DNA of 64,000 bases from Dimorphilus gyrociliatus. Its lineage: Eukaryota; Annelida; Polychaeta; Dinophilidae. This document shows, one piece after another, positions 12,420-23,442 of this stretch. Position 1 is the first letter of the stretch; each line of letters starts with the position of its first letter. The stretch covers positions 62,001 to 126,000 of the forward strand of contig CAJFCJ010000036.1 of assembly GCA_904063045.1 (NCBI GenBank), written 5' to 3'. The translations under genes were made by a program, and so were the position numbers. The notes below the pieces were generated by a model that saw only the letters and a list, made by a program, of their open reading frames with translations, did not search any database and had not been told where the DNA came from.

Positions 12420-12754
12420 TCAATTCTTAATTTTCTTTAAATCTTTGCTTAAAACACTTGAAGAGAGCGATAATGGCAATTTGTCTGATGTAATATATAC
12501 ATCTTGTAATTTGTTGTTTTGTCTTTTATAAATTACTGTAATTTTAATTAATTCAATTAATAATGAATTAAAATGAGTTCTTTTATTCATGTAGCAGAAT
12601 CTTTGTGGTATAGCTGGAAAGGCAAAAGTAATATCTATATATTGATCAGTACAATTATGAAGTGCGCATGATGATGACCGCTCATTATTGAAAGTTCTAT
12701 CCAGAGCATTTTCACAGCCAAAATCATCCTTTGCAGTAGACGATGTACAATTTG
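12420..12754 (-). CDS. Discoidin-like terminal exon, 5' part not found
   Basis: An acceptor (TTTTTCTGAG) at 12755 is followed by an open 111-codon exon ending in TGA at 12420. It contains NCTSSTAKDDFGCENALDRT and later YIDITFAFP, which fits the start of a discoidin/fucolectin-like domain as in the gene at 10040-12290. No upstream exon or start codon was found between it and the neighbouring gene at 13004, so it may be a 3' fragment left by duplication. Confidence 0.5.
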
Positions 12755-13003
12755 CTCAGAAAAATATTTATGAGCATATCAATCAATTGCTACTATGACG
12801 GGGTCAAAAGAGAACGTCCTTAAAGGTTAGATGGTCAAAAGAGTATAAAAATATTACAGTTAACTCTACAAACACTAAATAACGTAAATAGCCACCAATA
12901 TTCATTATATATGATTAATACAGCCTGTAGAAAAATTCTTGCATGAATATAAAATAAGACAACAAAAAGTTGGTTGCTAAGGAAAGTTTATTAATAGGTT
13001 CAT

Positions 13004-15155
13004 TCAGAATTTACATTCTCGAAAAAATAATACAAAAATAATAGAAATAGCAATTAATTGAAATTTATAGGTAGTTTTTCCAACTCCTGTCTTGCCATCC
13101 AATTCCCAAGCATTGCATTTGTCTCCTTTACAGCATTTTACGCACTCTGTCTTTCCATCTGCAGTCTTACAATTTTCATTTATTGTTTCTGAAGTGCAAG
13201 TTTCATTTGAACAGCCTCTGGCATATTATAATTTATTTGAGGTTTCAATTCTATATGCCCAACAATCTCCAATGGAATAACTAGTAATTCTCATTTTATC
13301 TGTATTATTGTTGGTACTGGAAATTTCATCTCCACAATCAGTTTGATTTCCTTTACATTCATAGCATTTTTCTAAAGAAATTGTACAACATATTATAATA
13401 AGAATAGATATGATATAGACTAATACTACTTACGAGCACATTCCCTATTATAATTCATCAAGTGGAAATCAGTTTTACATTCAGTGCAAATACGTCCATT
13501 AATGCACATGGAGCATTTAGTTATTGAACATGCTATGCACTCTTCTCCATCATCGCTTAAAGAATAACCAGCAGTACATGAATTGCAAACAGTCTTTCTA
13601 TTCAATTGGATCATAGAAATAACCAGAATTACATTGTTGATCATCACATTTAGCAATTCCATTAACACTACATTTTTTACAATTTGGATCACATCCTGTA
13701 AATATTTAAACACTCAAAAAAGGTGAAGTCATTAACACAATACTTACTTTCACAGAAACCAGGATTAGTGGATTTGTTTATTCTGTAACCAATTTTACAT
13801 ATTTGTGGTATAAGTACATTGGATGAAGGTGTTTGATATGAATATCTTGCTACTCCATCTCCAGGGCAAGGCAGACAAGTTCCCTCAGTTCTGTGTCTAA
13901 TGAAGCATTCTTTGCAACCATCAGATATACAATATTGATCATTTAAACAAACAGGACAGTTTGCAACACATGCAAGACAGTTTCCACTGTTATCTTTATA
14001 ATAACCTCGATTGCATTTCAAACATTTGAATATTCCTATAATTTGTTGTACACATATTTCACAATTGGCAATAGAACAGGAATCACAGCTGAAATCAGAA
14101 TCTTTCAAAGCCCCTGAACTGCATCCCAAAGAGAGGCATATAGCATTATTTTGATTTTCAGGATCAACTCTGCATTCACCACAATTGTATGGACATTGTA
14201 TACATGTTCCAGCATTATTAAGAGCATACCTTGATGAACATTCAGTGCACTTATTAACTGTGGATGGTGATGAAGTTACATCAAGAGTACATGATTTACA
14301 TCCAGTCTGGCATTGATGACATTTTGATGCTGATGAGGGGGAAGCAGGCTCAAGAGCCCAACCAGAATTGCATTCTATACATTCTGAAGCAGTTGTTGAC
14401 CCAGTTGGGCTATTGTATTCTTTACAATTAGCAATGGCTTCACCCCCACCATTTGTATTAATTATGCACTGTGTTTTTCCCTGTGGCTGATAATTAGCTA
14501 AACATTCTGAACATGTACAAACATCATTGACCAACTTGAAAATTTTACAGTTTGGAATTTGATCTAAAGAACAAATAACACAGCCATTTGAATTAGAGTT
14601 CAATAAGGTGTTATTTGAACATGTGCATTCACATTCATTTCCTGAATTCAATACTGCTGTTCCACCAGTACATGTTATTTCATTTTGACAATTAATACAT
14701 TGAATATAGCTTGTCCGTTCATAAGGAGGTAAACATTCTACACAGAGACAGCCACCATCAAAGAACTCAAAGGTTTTACATTCTGGAATTTGAGCTAAAG
14801 AACAATCAAGACAGCCATTTGAATTAGGGTTCAATACATCCTTATTTAAACATGTGCATTCACATATATCTCCTTCAGAATTTAGTTTATGTATTCCATT
14901 GTCACATTGTCCACAAGAAAGGCACGATTGACCATCTTTAGAAACTATTTTACCATTACTGCATTCCTTACATACTGAAATATATTCTCCTTCTGCTAAT
15001 TTTAGTGTGTATTCATTACAATCTGGTATATCTGTAATTTCCATACATCCTACAGTAACCGGATGTTTGAGGTAATGTTTACCTAAACTATCAGGACTGC
15101 ATCTCCCACATATACATACTCCATTGAATTCAACAGCAAATGAACAATGTGACAT
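13004..15155 (-). pseudogene. Cysteine-rich repeat plus Ly6/uPAR, GPI-type surface protein, two lesions
   Basis: The first exon block (15155 to about 13738) encodes cysteine-rich repeats with units such as IPECKTFEFF, CTCSECLANYQPQG and CTECSSRYALNNAGTC, like growth-factor-receptor cysteine-rich regions. After a short intron a second exon carries NCKKCSVNGIAKC, then a one-base frameshift near 13600 before RKTVCNSCTAGYSLSDDGEE. The last exon (about 13370-13004) is a Ly6/uPAR three-finger domain (CYECKG, then RGCSNETC and CVKCCKGDKCN) ending in a hydrophobic tail (LIAISIIFVLFF) typical of a GPI signal. A TAA at 13228-13226 interrupts the Ly6 domain just before YARGC. No signal peptide was found upstream of 15155, so the 5' end may also be missing. 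Sequence error at both lesions cannot be excluded. Confidence 0.75.
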
Positions 15156-16252
15156 TTATTTAAAACAAAATATTTACCATTTACACAAAGAAAAACTGAT
15201 CATGTGATAGTATATAATTGTGTTCTTTTTTATTGGTTCTCTCTTAATCCTAATATCAAGACTGGGAGGAGTTTAGGAATAACAATGGTAGAAGAATGAA
15301 TATGTATGAATTGAGTGTCCTTATTAAAGGACAGATCAATAAAAGAGAAATTTCAAATCTAGATTTTGGATAGAAAAGTTCTAGGTTAGATTTTGGTGTT
15401 AGGGTTTTGATGCCCTAGAGTAGCACCATTGTTATTCCTAAACTCTAAATTGTTTGCATTCAAGTCTATAACAAAATAACAATACAAAATAATTTATAAG
15501 CTTCTTAGGTTTAATATAAACCATATTGCAAAATTTTCTGCACAAGGCATTTCAGCTTACTTTATATTTCTTCTTTTGTAAGGTCTGGAATGTCATGTCT
15601 GGACATGATTCTTTGTCATAGCAACAGACCAAAATTTGCATTGGACAAATTTCAAGCAAATTGGACAAAAGCCCTCTACAGAATAGAAAAAAGTGATTTC
15701 AAATTGAGAAATCTGAATACTTAAACAAGCCTACGAAGTTCTATGCATACAGAAAGAGAATAAACCATTTTTTTGCTTATTAAATTTTTTGGATGCGACA
15801 GAAAGCGTTGGCAAAACCCTAACCTAGCCTTTGACTCTCCCTAACCTTTATGATTACTCTTGGGGTCGACAGAAAACGTCGACAAATGAGAAATTTCAAG
15901 ACAAAAATTTGGATTGAGAAATGGTTAGGCAAAAGAAGACAGCAACTGATTTGTAGTTAGGAGGGTCTCCTCTAAGGGTTAGGGCTAATGGAAAAGGTTA
16001 GGTACAGCTAAGGGCTAGGTTAGGGTTAGGGTAAAAGCACTGATTTGTGGACATTTTCTGTCGTATCCTTACTCTTAACCCTTAGATGGAATCTCCTTAG
16101 CTGCAAACCAATCGCTACTTCACTCCCAATCATTTTTCAATCCAAAATGTTGCTTTCAAATATCATTTGGTGACGTTTTCTGTCGGTCCCCTAAGGAGTA
16201 TATCTGTGTAAAAAAATGTTTAATAGATATATTAATTATATGTTGAATCCTT
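15156..16252. other. Intergenic, mostly MITE material
   Basis: No gene. Fragments of the telomere-like MITE lie at 15340-15420, with a nested cluster at 15791-16191. Confidence 0.6.
15791..16191. repeat. Nested MITE cluster, including a full copy at 15862-16068
   Basis: The full copy starts GGGGTCGACAGAAAACGTC and ends ACATTTTCTGTCGTATCC; the ends are inverted repeats of about 25 bases. Its core has GGGTTAGGGTTAGGGT. Partial copies abut it on both sides: 15791-15861 starts GGATGCGACAG, and 16069-16191 ends CTGTCGGTCCCC, which suggests insertion into or beside an older copy. Confidence 0.8.
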
Positions 16253-16734
16253 TTATTGTCTTAAAAGAATATTGCATATGCTAAAATAATATATATATTC
16301 CAAACTTTTTATCCATCTAATATCACTATTGTAGGCAGCAGGAAAAGTAAAATATTCTATTTCAATAGAAAAAACTGGTAGAAATATGGTGAAATCCATT
16401 TGTAATCCAGTCTTTTTTAACCACATCTTTAGAATTGTTTTCTTATCTTTCATCACTCATTAAGACAAGCATAATAGACAAAGGTACTCAATATTTTTCT
16501 AATTACAACCATAGATAGGAAAAAGTTGATAAAGTGAATGCCAACCAGTTTGAATGTTCATTCAATAAAACATATTTTACAACAAGTCAAACAGTTCAAA
16601 GCAGAAGAACAATCTCTTTTATAATGTAAATTAAAAAAGGCTTGTAATTCTGTACTAAAGGAGTTGAACTGAAGCAATTTCTTTAGCAATATATGCAAGA
16701 AATAGTGATCAATTGCAGGTTTATTAGAGAACTG

Positions 16735-16938
16735 TTAGCATTTATAGAAGATAGATGAAAAAACATAATCAGACAACATTTTAGGATACGATAATTGGTC
16801 AACTGCTAATAAGATACAATGATTTAAATATCTGCCTTTTATTTTACCATAAACATTAATATTATTTATTTTAATATCTTTCACATAAACCTGAACATTG
16901 TCATTTTTTTCGAATCTCTTTCGTCCAATATCCCCCAA
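16735..16938 (-). pseudogene. Possible relic of the receptor-family N-terminal domain
   Basis: The frame reads VYVKDIKINNINVYGKIKG, which resembles the N-terminal extracellular exon of the two large receptors (IYGKLKIR at 52297-51979 and VYGRLSVYFK at 52459-52810). The match is short and the rest of the exon is not conserved, so this is tentative. No other exon of the family was found beside it. Confidence 0.3.
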
Positions 16939-18292
16939 TTAAACCTCCAATTCTTTTATAGTATATATCAACACTCTTAAAGAAGACATTGAGAAAAGAG
17001 CCAGAATATACTTTAAAAATCTTTTGTTACAATTACAGCTAATTTAAAATTTTTGTTTAAATATAAAAAATGACATTAAGAGATCAACAAGAAATGTCGA
17101 TTACATCAAAAATATTGAATATACTTGAAGGACAGTTATTTAAATTATATAGAGTTGACAGCCTTTGGCTTGGATCACTGGGGTCATTGGAAAAACACCT
17201 CGAATATTGTGAACTAACAAATCTACTAAATCATTTCAACACAAAAAACTGAAGATTGAAATCAGAAATATCAGTTGCATTAGATTTCGTGGGAATAATA
17301 GAGAATAAATAACGTTGGAGAATCTAATTATTCAGCGAGAGTCCACTTTAGGAAATGAAGCAGGAAGACTGTGATATTTATATCACATAGAATCTTTTAT
17401 TACAATTGATAACCTATCGATTTACAAACATTCTGAGTAGTATAGATGCAATTTACAGTATATATACAGTATACATCGCCATTTTTATGGTTTTACATGT
17501 AAATTTTTAAATTAATAAATTGGTTCACTAAATAAAAAAAACAACTTGAGTAAAAACATAATAAATATTGATGATTGTTTTTGCGCCATCTGGTGTTATT
17601 TAAGTTAACTATAGTGTTTATACCTTCTTTTTATATAAGGCAAATTTCATTTTGTTGTATAATCTCTATTTCTTGTATTAAAGTATTTTTTAAAGTATCT
17701 TAAACTTTAATACGAAATTGTGGATGAAAACTCTGTACTTGAGTATGAGGTAGACACAATACTATTATTTATACATACCAAAATTGTCGCACGCGTGTAA
17801 ACATATAAAATTCTTACAAACAAGCATAATGAATTTAGTATTAATGATAGAACTACCTATCACCAGCTAAAAAGTACCAAAAGGTCAAAGTTGACTATTA
17901 TTAGGTTTTGGACCAGTTCCAATTTCTCTCATTCAATGATTGAATTGAATGTTACCAAAATTGTAACATCTTATGAAAGAAGCTGACTGCCTAAATTTTA
18001 TCTAACCTAATTACTTAGGATGAATGGAAACAATTAAATGAGGAACCATTTATAGAACTTTCAATTGTGTTCAACATTACTTTGCATTGTTGGAACTTTG
18101 AAATTGTGAACTGTTAAACTTTTAGCAAAGTATATAAACTCTAAAAATTGAACAGTTGTTAGCTTAGTTTTGAAATCGTTTGCTTAGATATAAAAGCTCA
18201 GAATATTTAATACACATCTTATATGGTAAAATAATGGCGCTCTGTTGAAAGTTCAATATAGAACTTTGGACAAATTTCATTTATTTGCTAAA

Positions 18293-18336
18293 ACTTGTGG
18301 ACCAACTTAAGGTTCTAATTGGACCAGTACTTTGGC
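18293..18336 (-). repeat. Short dispersed repeat, copy 2 (mariner-end-like)
   Basis: On the minus strand it reads AAAGTACTGGTCCAATTAGA and then TTAAGTTGGTCCACAAGT, matching 2278-2325 in opposite orientation. Confidence 0.45.
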
Positions 18337-18891
18337 GCATCATTAAATGAGCAATACAGATAGTTTTGTTTGGGATGAGAATGAAATTCCCCCAATCACG
18401 ATACAACAAAGTAACAATGATACCAAGAATGGTTTTAGTTATAATGTATTTTGAATAATTGACTGCTTGGTTGAATTTTAGAATTATCCAATGGCATGTA
18501 AGAATTATGACTTTTATATTAAGAAGAATAATAAAATTTAGCAGACCATTTCTCGAAAACACTTACAACAGAAGTCATTGAACTTTTGTTATATATAGAT
18601 AAATTTGTCCTCTACGCGTGATGTTGAAAAAAAAGAAACTGTATAATAAATGAGTACTAAATTGTCTAAGAGAAGTGAATTTAAAACCTAAAACAATGGC
18701 GCAAATTGTGTAAGCTACATAATAATTAATGAAAGGAAAACATATTTTAAAAAGACTGCACTAATAGTCTTTTATATTGTGTTATTGTGCTGTGTCACAT
18801 AGATATCATGAACAAATAGTTAAATAGATACCAGTTTGAATAATGAACATAAGCAAGTTAATGGAAGACTTTGTTAATTGTCAAAGGGCTT

Positions 18892-18910
18892 TATATATAT
18901 ATATATATAT
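18892..18910 (+). repeat. TA microsatellite
   Basis: A run of about nine TA units. Confidence 0.9.
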
Positions 18911-18938
18911 CACTATTCTGCATTACAAAACTTTACCA

Positions 18939-20952
18939 ATGAAGATGAATTATATCATAATTTCTCAAATTGTAGTATTAAGGTTTTTTCAACAGTTTTT
19001 CCTTTTCAGAGCAGAAAGTAATCTACATTTTAAAAAGTTTTAAAAAACGACTATTTTATTTAAAAATATAATTTATTGCAGAATGCAGTTATACTCTGTT
19101 TCCTGATATCAAGTTCACAGATGGGAAATATACTCCTCCACAGTCGTATGCCTATTATATTGGGAGTACTGATAAGGACAAATGTTTGTCACTTTGTGAT
19201 AAATATCCTTTGTGCAAGTAAAATTGACAAAAGGTCTTATTAACTTAATATATTATATTGATATCAAAATAAACCAGGTCATTTTTAATCACTGTAAGTG
19301 ATGTTTGCTACCTAAAAACAAAGACAAAATATGGGTCAACCATAGAGGAACATGCAGGATACTCTTACTATGAAAAATTTGGTGGATGTGGTCTGCTTTC
19401 TGGTTTATTTCTAAATTTCAAAAAATTAAAACTATTTCTTTAATTAGAGTGTACTTACAAGAAATTTGGAGGAAAACAACTGAATGGGACCAATCTAGAG
19501 ACAAAAACTTCTCCTACAGTTGAAGATTGTCAACAGTTCTGCCATGATAATTACAAATGCCAGTAAGTCTCAAGGAAAATGAAAAATATTGATAATTCAG
19601 GATATTTTTTTAAATTAATAGATCATTTAGCTATAATAATTTGAATGGAGACTGTGAATTGAATGGTTTTTCAATAAAATTGAATCCAGAGTTCTTTGTT
19701 TCTTCAAGTGATTTTGATTGCTATGATTTAAATGATAATTGCCGTAAGTATTTTCTTAGTAGTTGACCCTTCAACTTTGATTTCGTTATCATCATCATCA
19801 TTAAAACATAACTGTCGAGTACAGGGTTTTGAATATGTTTATTCAATTTTTTAAGCGTATCAAAAACAATTTACAGGGTCTTGAAAACGGGGTTTTATAC
19901 ATTAGATATCAGGGATAGGAATACAATACCACTGGCTAAAAACAAACCAATAAACGCACTTTAATTCATTAATGTTCCAAAAGTTATACTTTCAGAAAAT
20001 AGTTTTTATAAATACTTAATTCAGAAGAAAATACACCTTTCGATAATGATAAAATGGATAACACACTTTCTAAATGTTGAAGAAAGAATGGTTTATCTCT
20101 TTTTCTATAGCCGACAGACTACATTTTATTTACCATTGAGGCTGATGAAATTGGTAATAAATTCCCTATCTAGAATTAGAAGAATGCATAGCATATATTT
20201 AAAGTTTGGTTTTGCTGTTGGACTCGGAAGTATATCAATCATAGTTCTGTTTGTACGCCTATTGCTGTTGTTTTTCAAACCTGCTCAAATCTCTTAAATT
20301 CAAATTTTATATGAGTACTATTCTGGCTATACGGATTTTGCGGGATTATCGTTAATGCTATCACTCTAATAATAGGAATGATAAAAGAACCGTCTCTTTT
20401 CAAACTACTCATATTTTTGGAGATTTCTTTACTTCGCTCTACATAATAATTCTTATAGTAGACTTTTATTAAGGTGAAAATTATCTAGATTTTGACGAGA
20501 AATGGATGTATAGTCTTACTTGTAACGTTTTGGGAAATGTCGTACTTTTAGGCCTATTCCTCTCTTCAACCAGTCTACTGTTATTGACAATTGAAAAACC
20601 TATAATAATATTGAATAATGGTAACTCAGGGCAGTTCTTTAAAAGAAAGGAACTATCCATTTCTTTAACAATTATAGTAACATTTTTAGTGCCATTAATA
20701 CCAAGCATCATTTACAACGTATAGGCCTATTAACTTCCTCAATTTAACAATAATCTGTTTATAGAATTTCCATTCAAGAACAAAAATTTGTTTGAATGTA
20801 AATATCTAAGGAGATTAGAGCGAAGGATGGTTTTCACATTTGTAATGTTTGGAATTCTTGTTCTATTGTTTAATATAGCAATAGTAATTTGTTATGTGAA
20901 GATACATTGCTTTGTCAAGAAGTCTTACACTACTCATGAGGTTAAAAATTGA
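18939..20952 (+). pseudogene. Apple/PAN-domain 7TM receptor, broken
   Basis: Five exons join in phase at the front: 18939-19017, 19082-19217, 19278-19390, 19448-19562 and 19622-19743. They give a hydrophobic leader (MKMNYIIISQIVVLRFFQQF) and two apple/PAN-like modules (CSYTLFPDIKF, CLSLCDKYPLC; then KCQSF, NGDCELNGF). From about 20190 the DNA encodes the C-terminal LRR cap and seven-helix region of the local receptor family. VCTPIAVVFQTCSNLL matches the HCLPSEMLINSCTDLL segment of the large receptors. FCGIIVNAITLIIG is TM1, GDFFTSLYIIILIVDFY is TM2 and SLTCNVLGNVVLLGLF is TM3; TM4 and TM5 follow. Lesions are a TGA at 20312-20314, a frameshift near 20440 and a TAA at 20470-20472. TM6, TM7 and the tail were not found. 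Apple modules replace the SRCR/CTLD/LDLa front of the other copies. Confidence 0.7.
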
Positions 20953-20987
20953 TACAAAGACAAAACTATCAAATACAAAATTGTGTG

Positions 20988-21192
20988 GCCGACAGAAAAC
21001 GTCCCCAAATGAGATTTTTGAAAGCAACATTTTGGATTGAAAAATAGTTAGGAGGAGTAAAGTAGCTTTTGATTTATAGTTAGGGGGGTTCCATCTAAGG
21101 GTTAGGAGCAATCAGAAAGGTTAAAGAGAGAGACAAGAGCTAGGCTAGGGTTAGGGTTAAACCATGCATTTGGGGATATTTTCTGTCAAATC
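20988..21192 (+). repeat. MITE with telomere-like core, copy 3
   Basis: It starts GGCCGACAGAAAACGTCC, has GGCTAGGGTTAGGGTTA inside and ends GGATATTTTCTGTCAAATCC. It lies just after the broken receptor at 18939-20952. Confidence 0.8.
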
Positions 21193-21510
21193 CCAAAATT
21201 GTTATTGAACTGACAAACATTTTGACTTGGGCGCCATTTTCTATTCTATGTTATAACAATAACATCTCTTGTTGTTGTTAAGAGCGGCTAAAATCTTTTT
21301 TTTTTTGACCTTTGACCTTAACCTACTTTATTTTTCTTTATATTTTTTAAATACTCGCTTTTAACAATACAAATATCTACGTTTATATAGCAGACTTGTT
21401 CCTGCTCTTAAATTCCTTTGTTAATTCAAATATTTATCTAATTAGTCATTTATCTAAGACTATTCTCCTCTTCAAGAAAGGAAAGCAGAGAGAATGTTTG
21501 TAATCCTATA

Positions 21511-22907
21511 AAGTAAATGACAGGAATATTGGAACACCTCAAATTTTTATATTGCAAATATTAAAAATCTTTTTCATTATGAAAAAAGATTATTTTTTTT
21601 ATTTATTCAGCATTTAAAAATAGGTTAAATTTGCAATTTTATATAAATTTCTTTAAAACAGCAGTTACATAAGTTTTTACATATTTTTTTAAATAGAGAT
21701 TACAATAGTTTTCTGATTTTTTATTTCTTATTTGGCCTCGCAACATGTTTTTTGGAACAATGTTAAATTGTTGAATTTTTTGTCTATTTCTGTATGTGCC
21801 CACCCTCTCTTTCTATGCATTTGCTTATTCTACAGCCCATTCCCTCACATAAACTTGGCAACAAGAGTAGATTTCTGTTGATAACCTCATAGCAGCACTT
21901 CTTAATCTTTCCCCACAGTTCATCCTCTGGCTCGAACTGTGGGCCATTATAGACCATTGTCTTGGTCAGGTGTCACATGTTCTCAACTGGACTGAGATCA
22001 GGGCTCCTTGCTGGCCAATCAATGGGTTTGATGTTATTGTTTTTAAAGGCTCTTTTTGTTTTCTTTTGTAGTGTGACAGCCAGCATTGTCAGGCAGAACA
22101 TCTTCCACAATGAAGGAGCTATAGTTTTCTGCATTCAGCCTTCTCCTTATTCTCCAGACTTCAAATCACCATCAGAGGTTATCAACCCCCACACCAATAC
22201 TCCACCTCTCCCCATATTTTTCATCACCCTGAAGTCCTTTTCACTATTGCTGGTCCAAGTCCTAAAGTCATCAGGTCCACTTAGCGAAAACCTAGTCTCA
22301 TCAGTAAAAATAACCCTAGACCAGTCCAAATTTTTGCTAATAAATTTGAGGCAGTATTCTTTTCTCCATTTACAATCTGTGGAGGTGAGATCAAATCTTT
22401 GTCTGACTCTTTTGTATTTGAAATTTTGTCTTTTCAGCTCCCTCTAAATTGTTCTGATGCTTACATCTACTTCTAATTCCTTTAATATCTTTGCTGCTGT
22501 CACTCTTTGCTTGTTATCTTTCAGTTTCTTCACAATCCATTTCATCCTGGCTATCGCTCTGTTGGAAAGCTTCTTTGAACCACCCCTATTGTCTTGTTCT
22601 GGTTGCTTATATTTCAAGATGTTACTAACTGTTAATGGTGCCATTCCTAAAACTCTTGCTGTTGCCCTTAATTGCGGCCAAATAAAGAAAAAACTTATGA
22701 AAATTATTAAAAATTTTTGCTAATAATGTTCACAAAATATTATCATTTTCTTCAATTTTTTTCAATAATATTTAACTCAATTTAACTCTTTTTCTATATA
22801 AATTTAGACAAAAATACTAATTTGCAGCGGACAAACAATTTTAACTGTTAATTAAAAGTTGGCCTATCAAAATTTATGGTGTCCATATACTCCTGTCGTC
22901 CACTTTA
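21511..22907 (-). mobile_element. Tc1-like element with decayed transposase
   Basis: The ends are imperfect inverted repeats: the left reads AAGTAAATGACAGGAATATT and the right, reversed, AAGTGGACGACAGGAGTATA; both abut TA. The transposase lies on the minus strand between about 22690 and 21796. A helix-turn-helix (GGSKKLSNRAIARMKWIVKK) is followed by the first catalytic Asp in VIFTDETRF, the second in DNAGCHTT and WPARSPDLSPVEN with the third acidic residue. Frame changes and a stop just after VENM show it is dead. Element length (about 1.4 kb) is usual for the family. Confidence 0.85.
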
Positions 22908-23442
22908 TATAATAGTTTATCTTAACTGAAATGTCAACTGAAATGGACATTTCCAATGATATCAATGTATATGGTTATCTTGTCAAAAATATACTTCAGA
23001 AGTGAAATGCAACATTTGTAAACGAAAATATCGGTTGTAAATTGGCCTATGCATTTAGTAAATACTCTTCCATGTTGACATTTTAAGACAATTAAGCAAG
23101 CCATATTATTTATAATACATTTATTTGTAAATTTTTCATTTGATTAGTTGAGAAAAAATATTTCAAAAAGAGAAATCTCTTTAAACCGGAAGTCGGATAA
23201 GTCGGGTATTATAGTCAATAATTGGGGATAGACAAAAACTCAATACGCCTTTGTTGAGCACTGATAGAGAAGATAGTAGGAACTTGAACATAGCTGGATA
23301 GTTGAATTTCATCCTTTATTCATAATTCAAATTTATACTTTAAACTAAACAACTCAAGACTTATTGATTATTCGGGTCACACTCCAAGGTATTTCTTGTA
23401 TTGTTTGTGAGGATTTAATGTCAAAGCAGCAAAATGAGTGTT
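22908..23442. other. Intergenic
   Basis: No gene seen. It lies downstream of the caspase gene's stop and probably holds its 3' UTR. Confidence 0.5.

Larger units (their letters stand above)
16939..18938. other. Intergenic, no gene recognised
   Basis: Short open runs exist, but none shows a family motif or a plausible exon chain. It contains a dispersed-repeat copy at 18293-18336 and a TA run at 18892-18910. Confidence 0.5.

Noticed and set aside
13226-13228. In-frame TAA read as evidence for a ciliate-type code (TAA/TAG = Gln), since the Cys-rich repeats look protist-like
   Set aside because: Clean genes in the window (caspase, nuclear receptor, GNATs, discoidin) end at TAA, and the same Cys-rich gene also has a frameshift, so decay is simpler.
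16253-16456. Minus-strand 67-codon frame as an exon
   Set aside because: No recognisable motif, no good splice context and no link to neighbouring exons.
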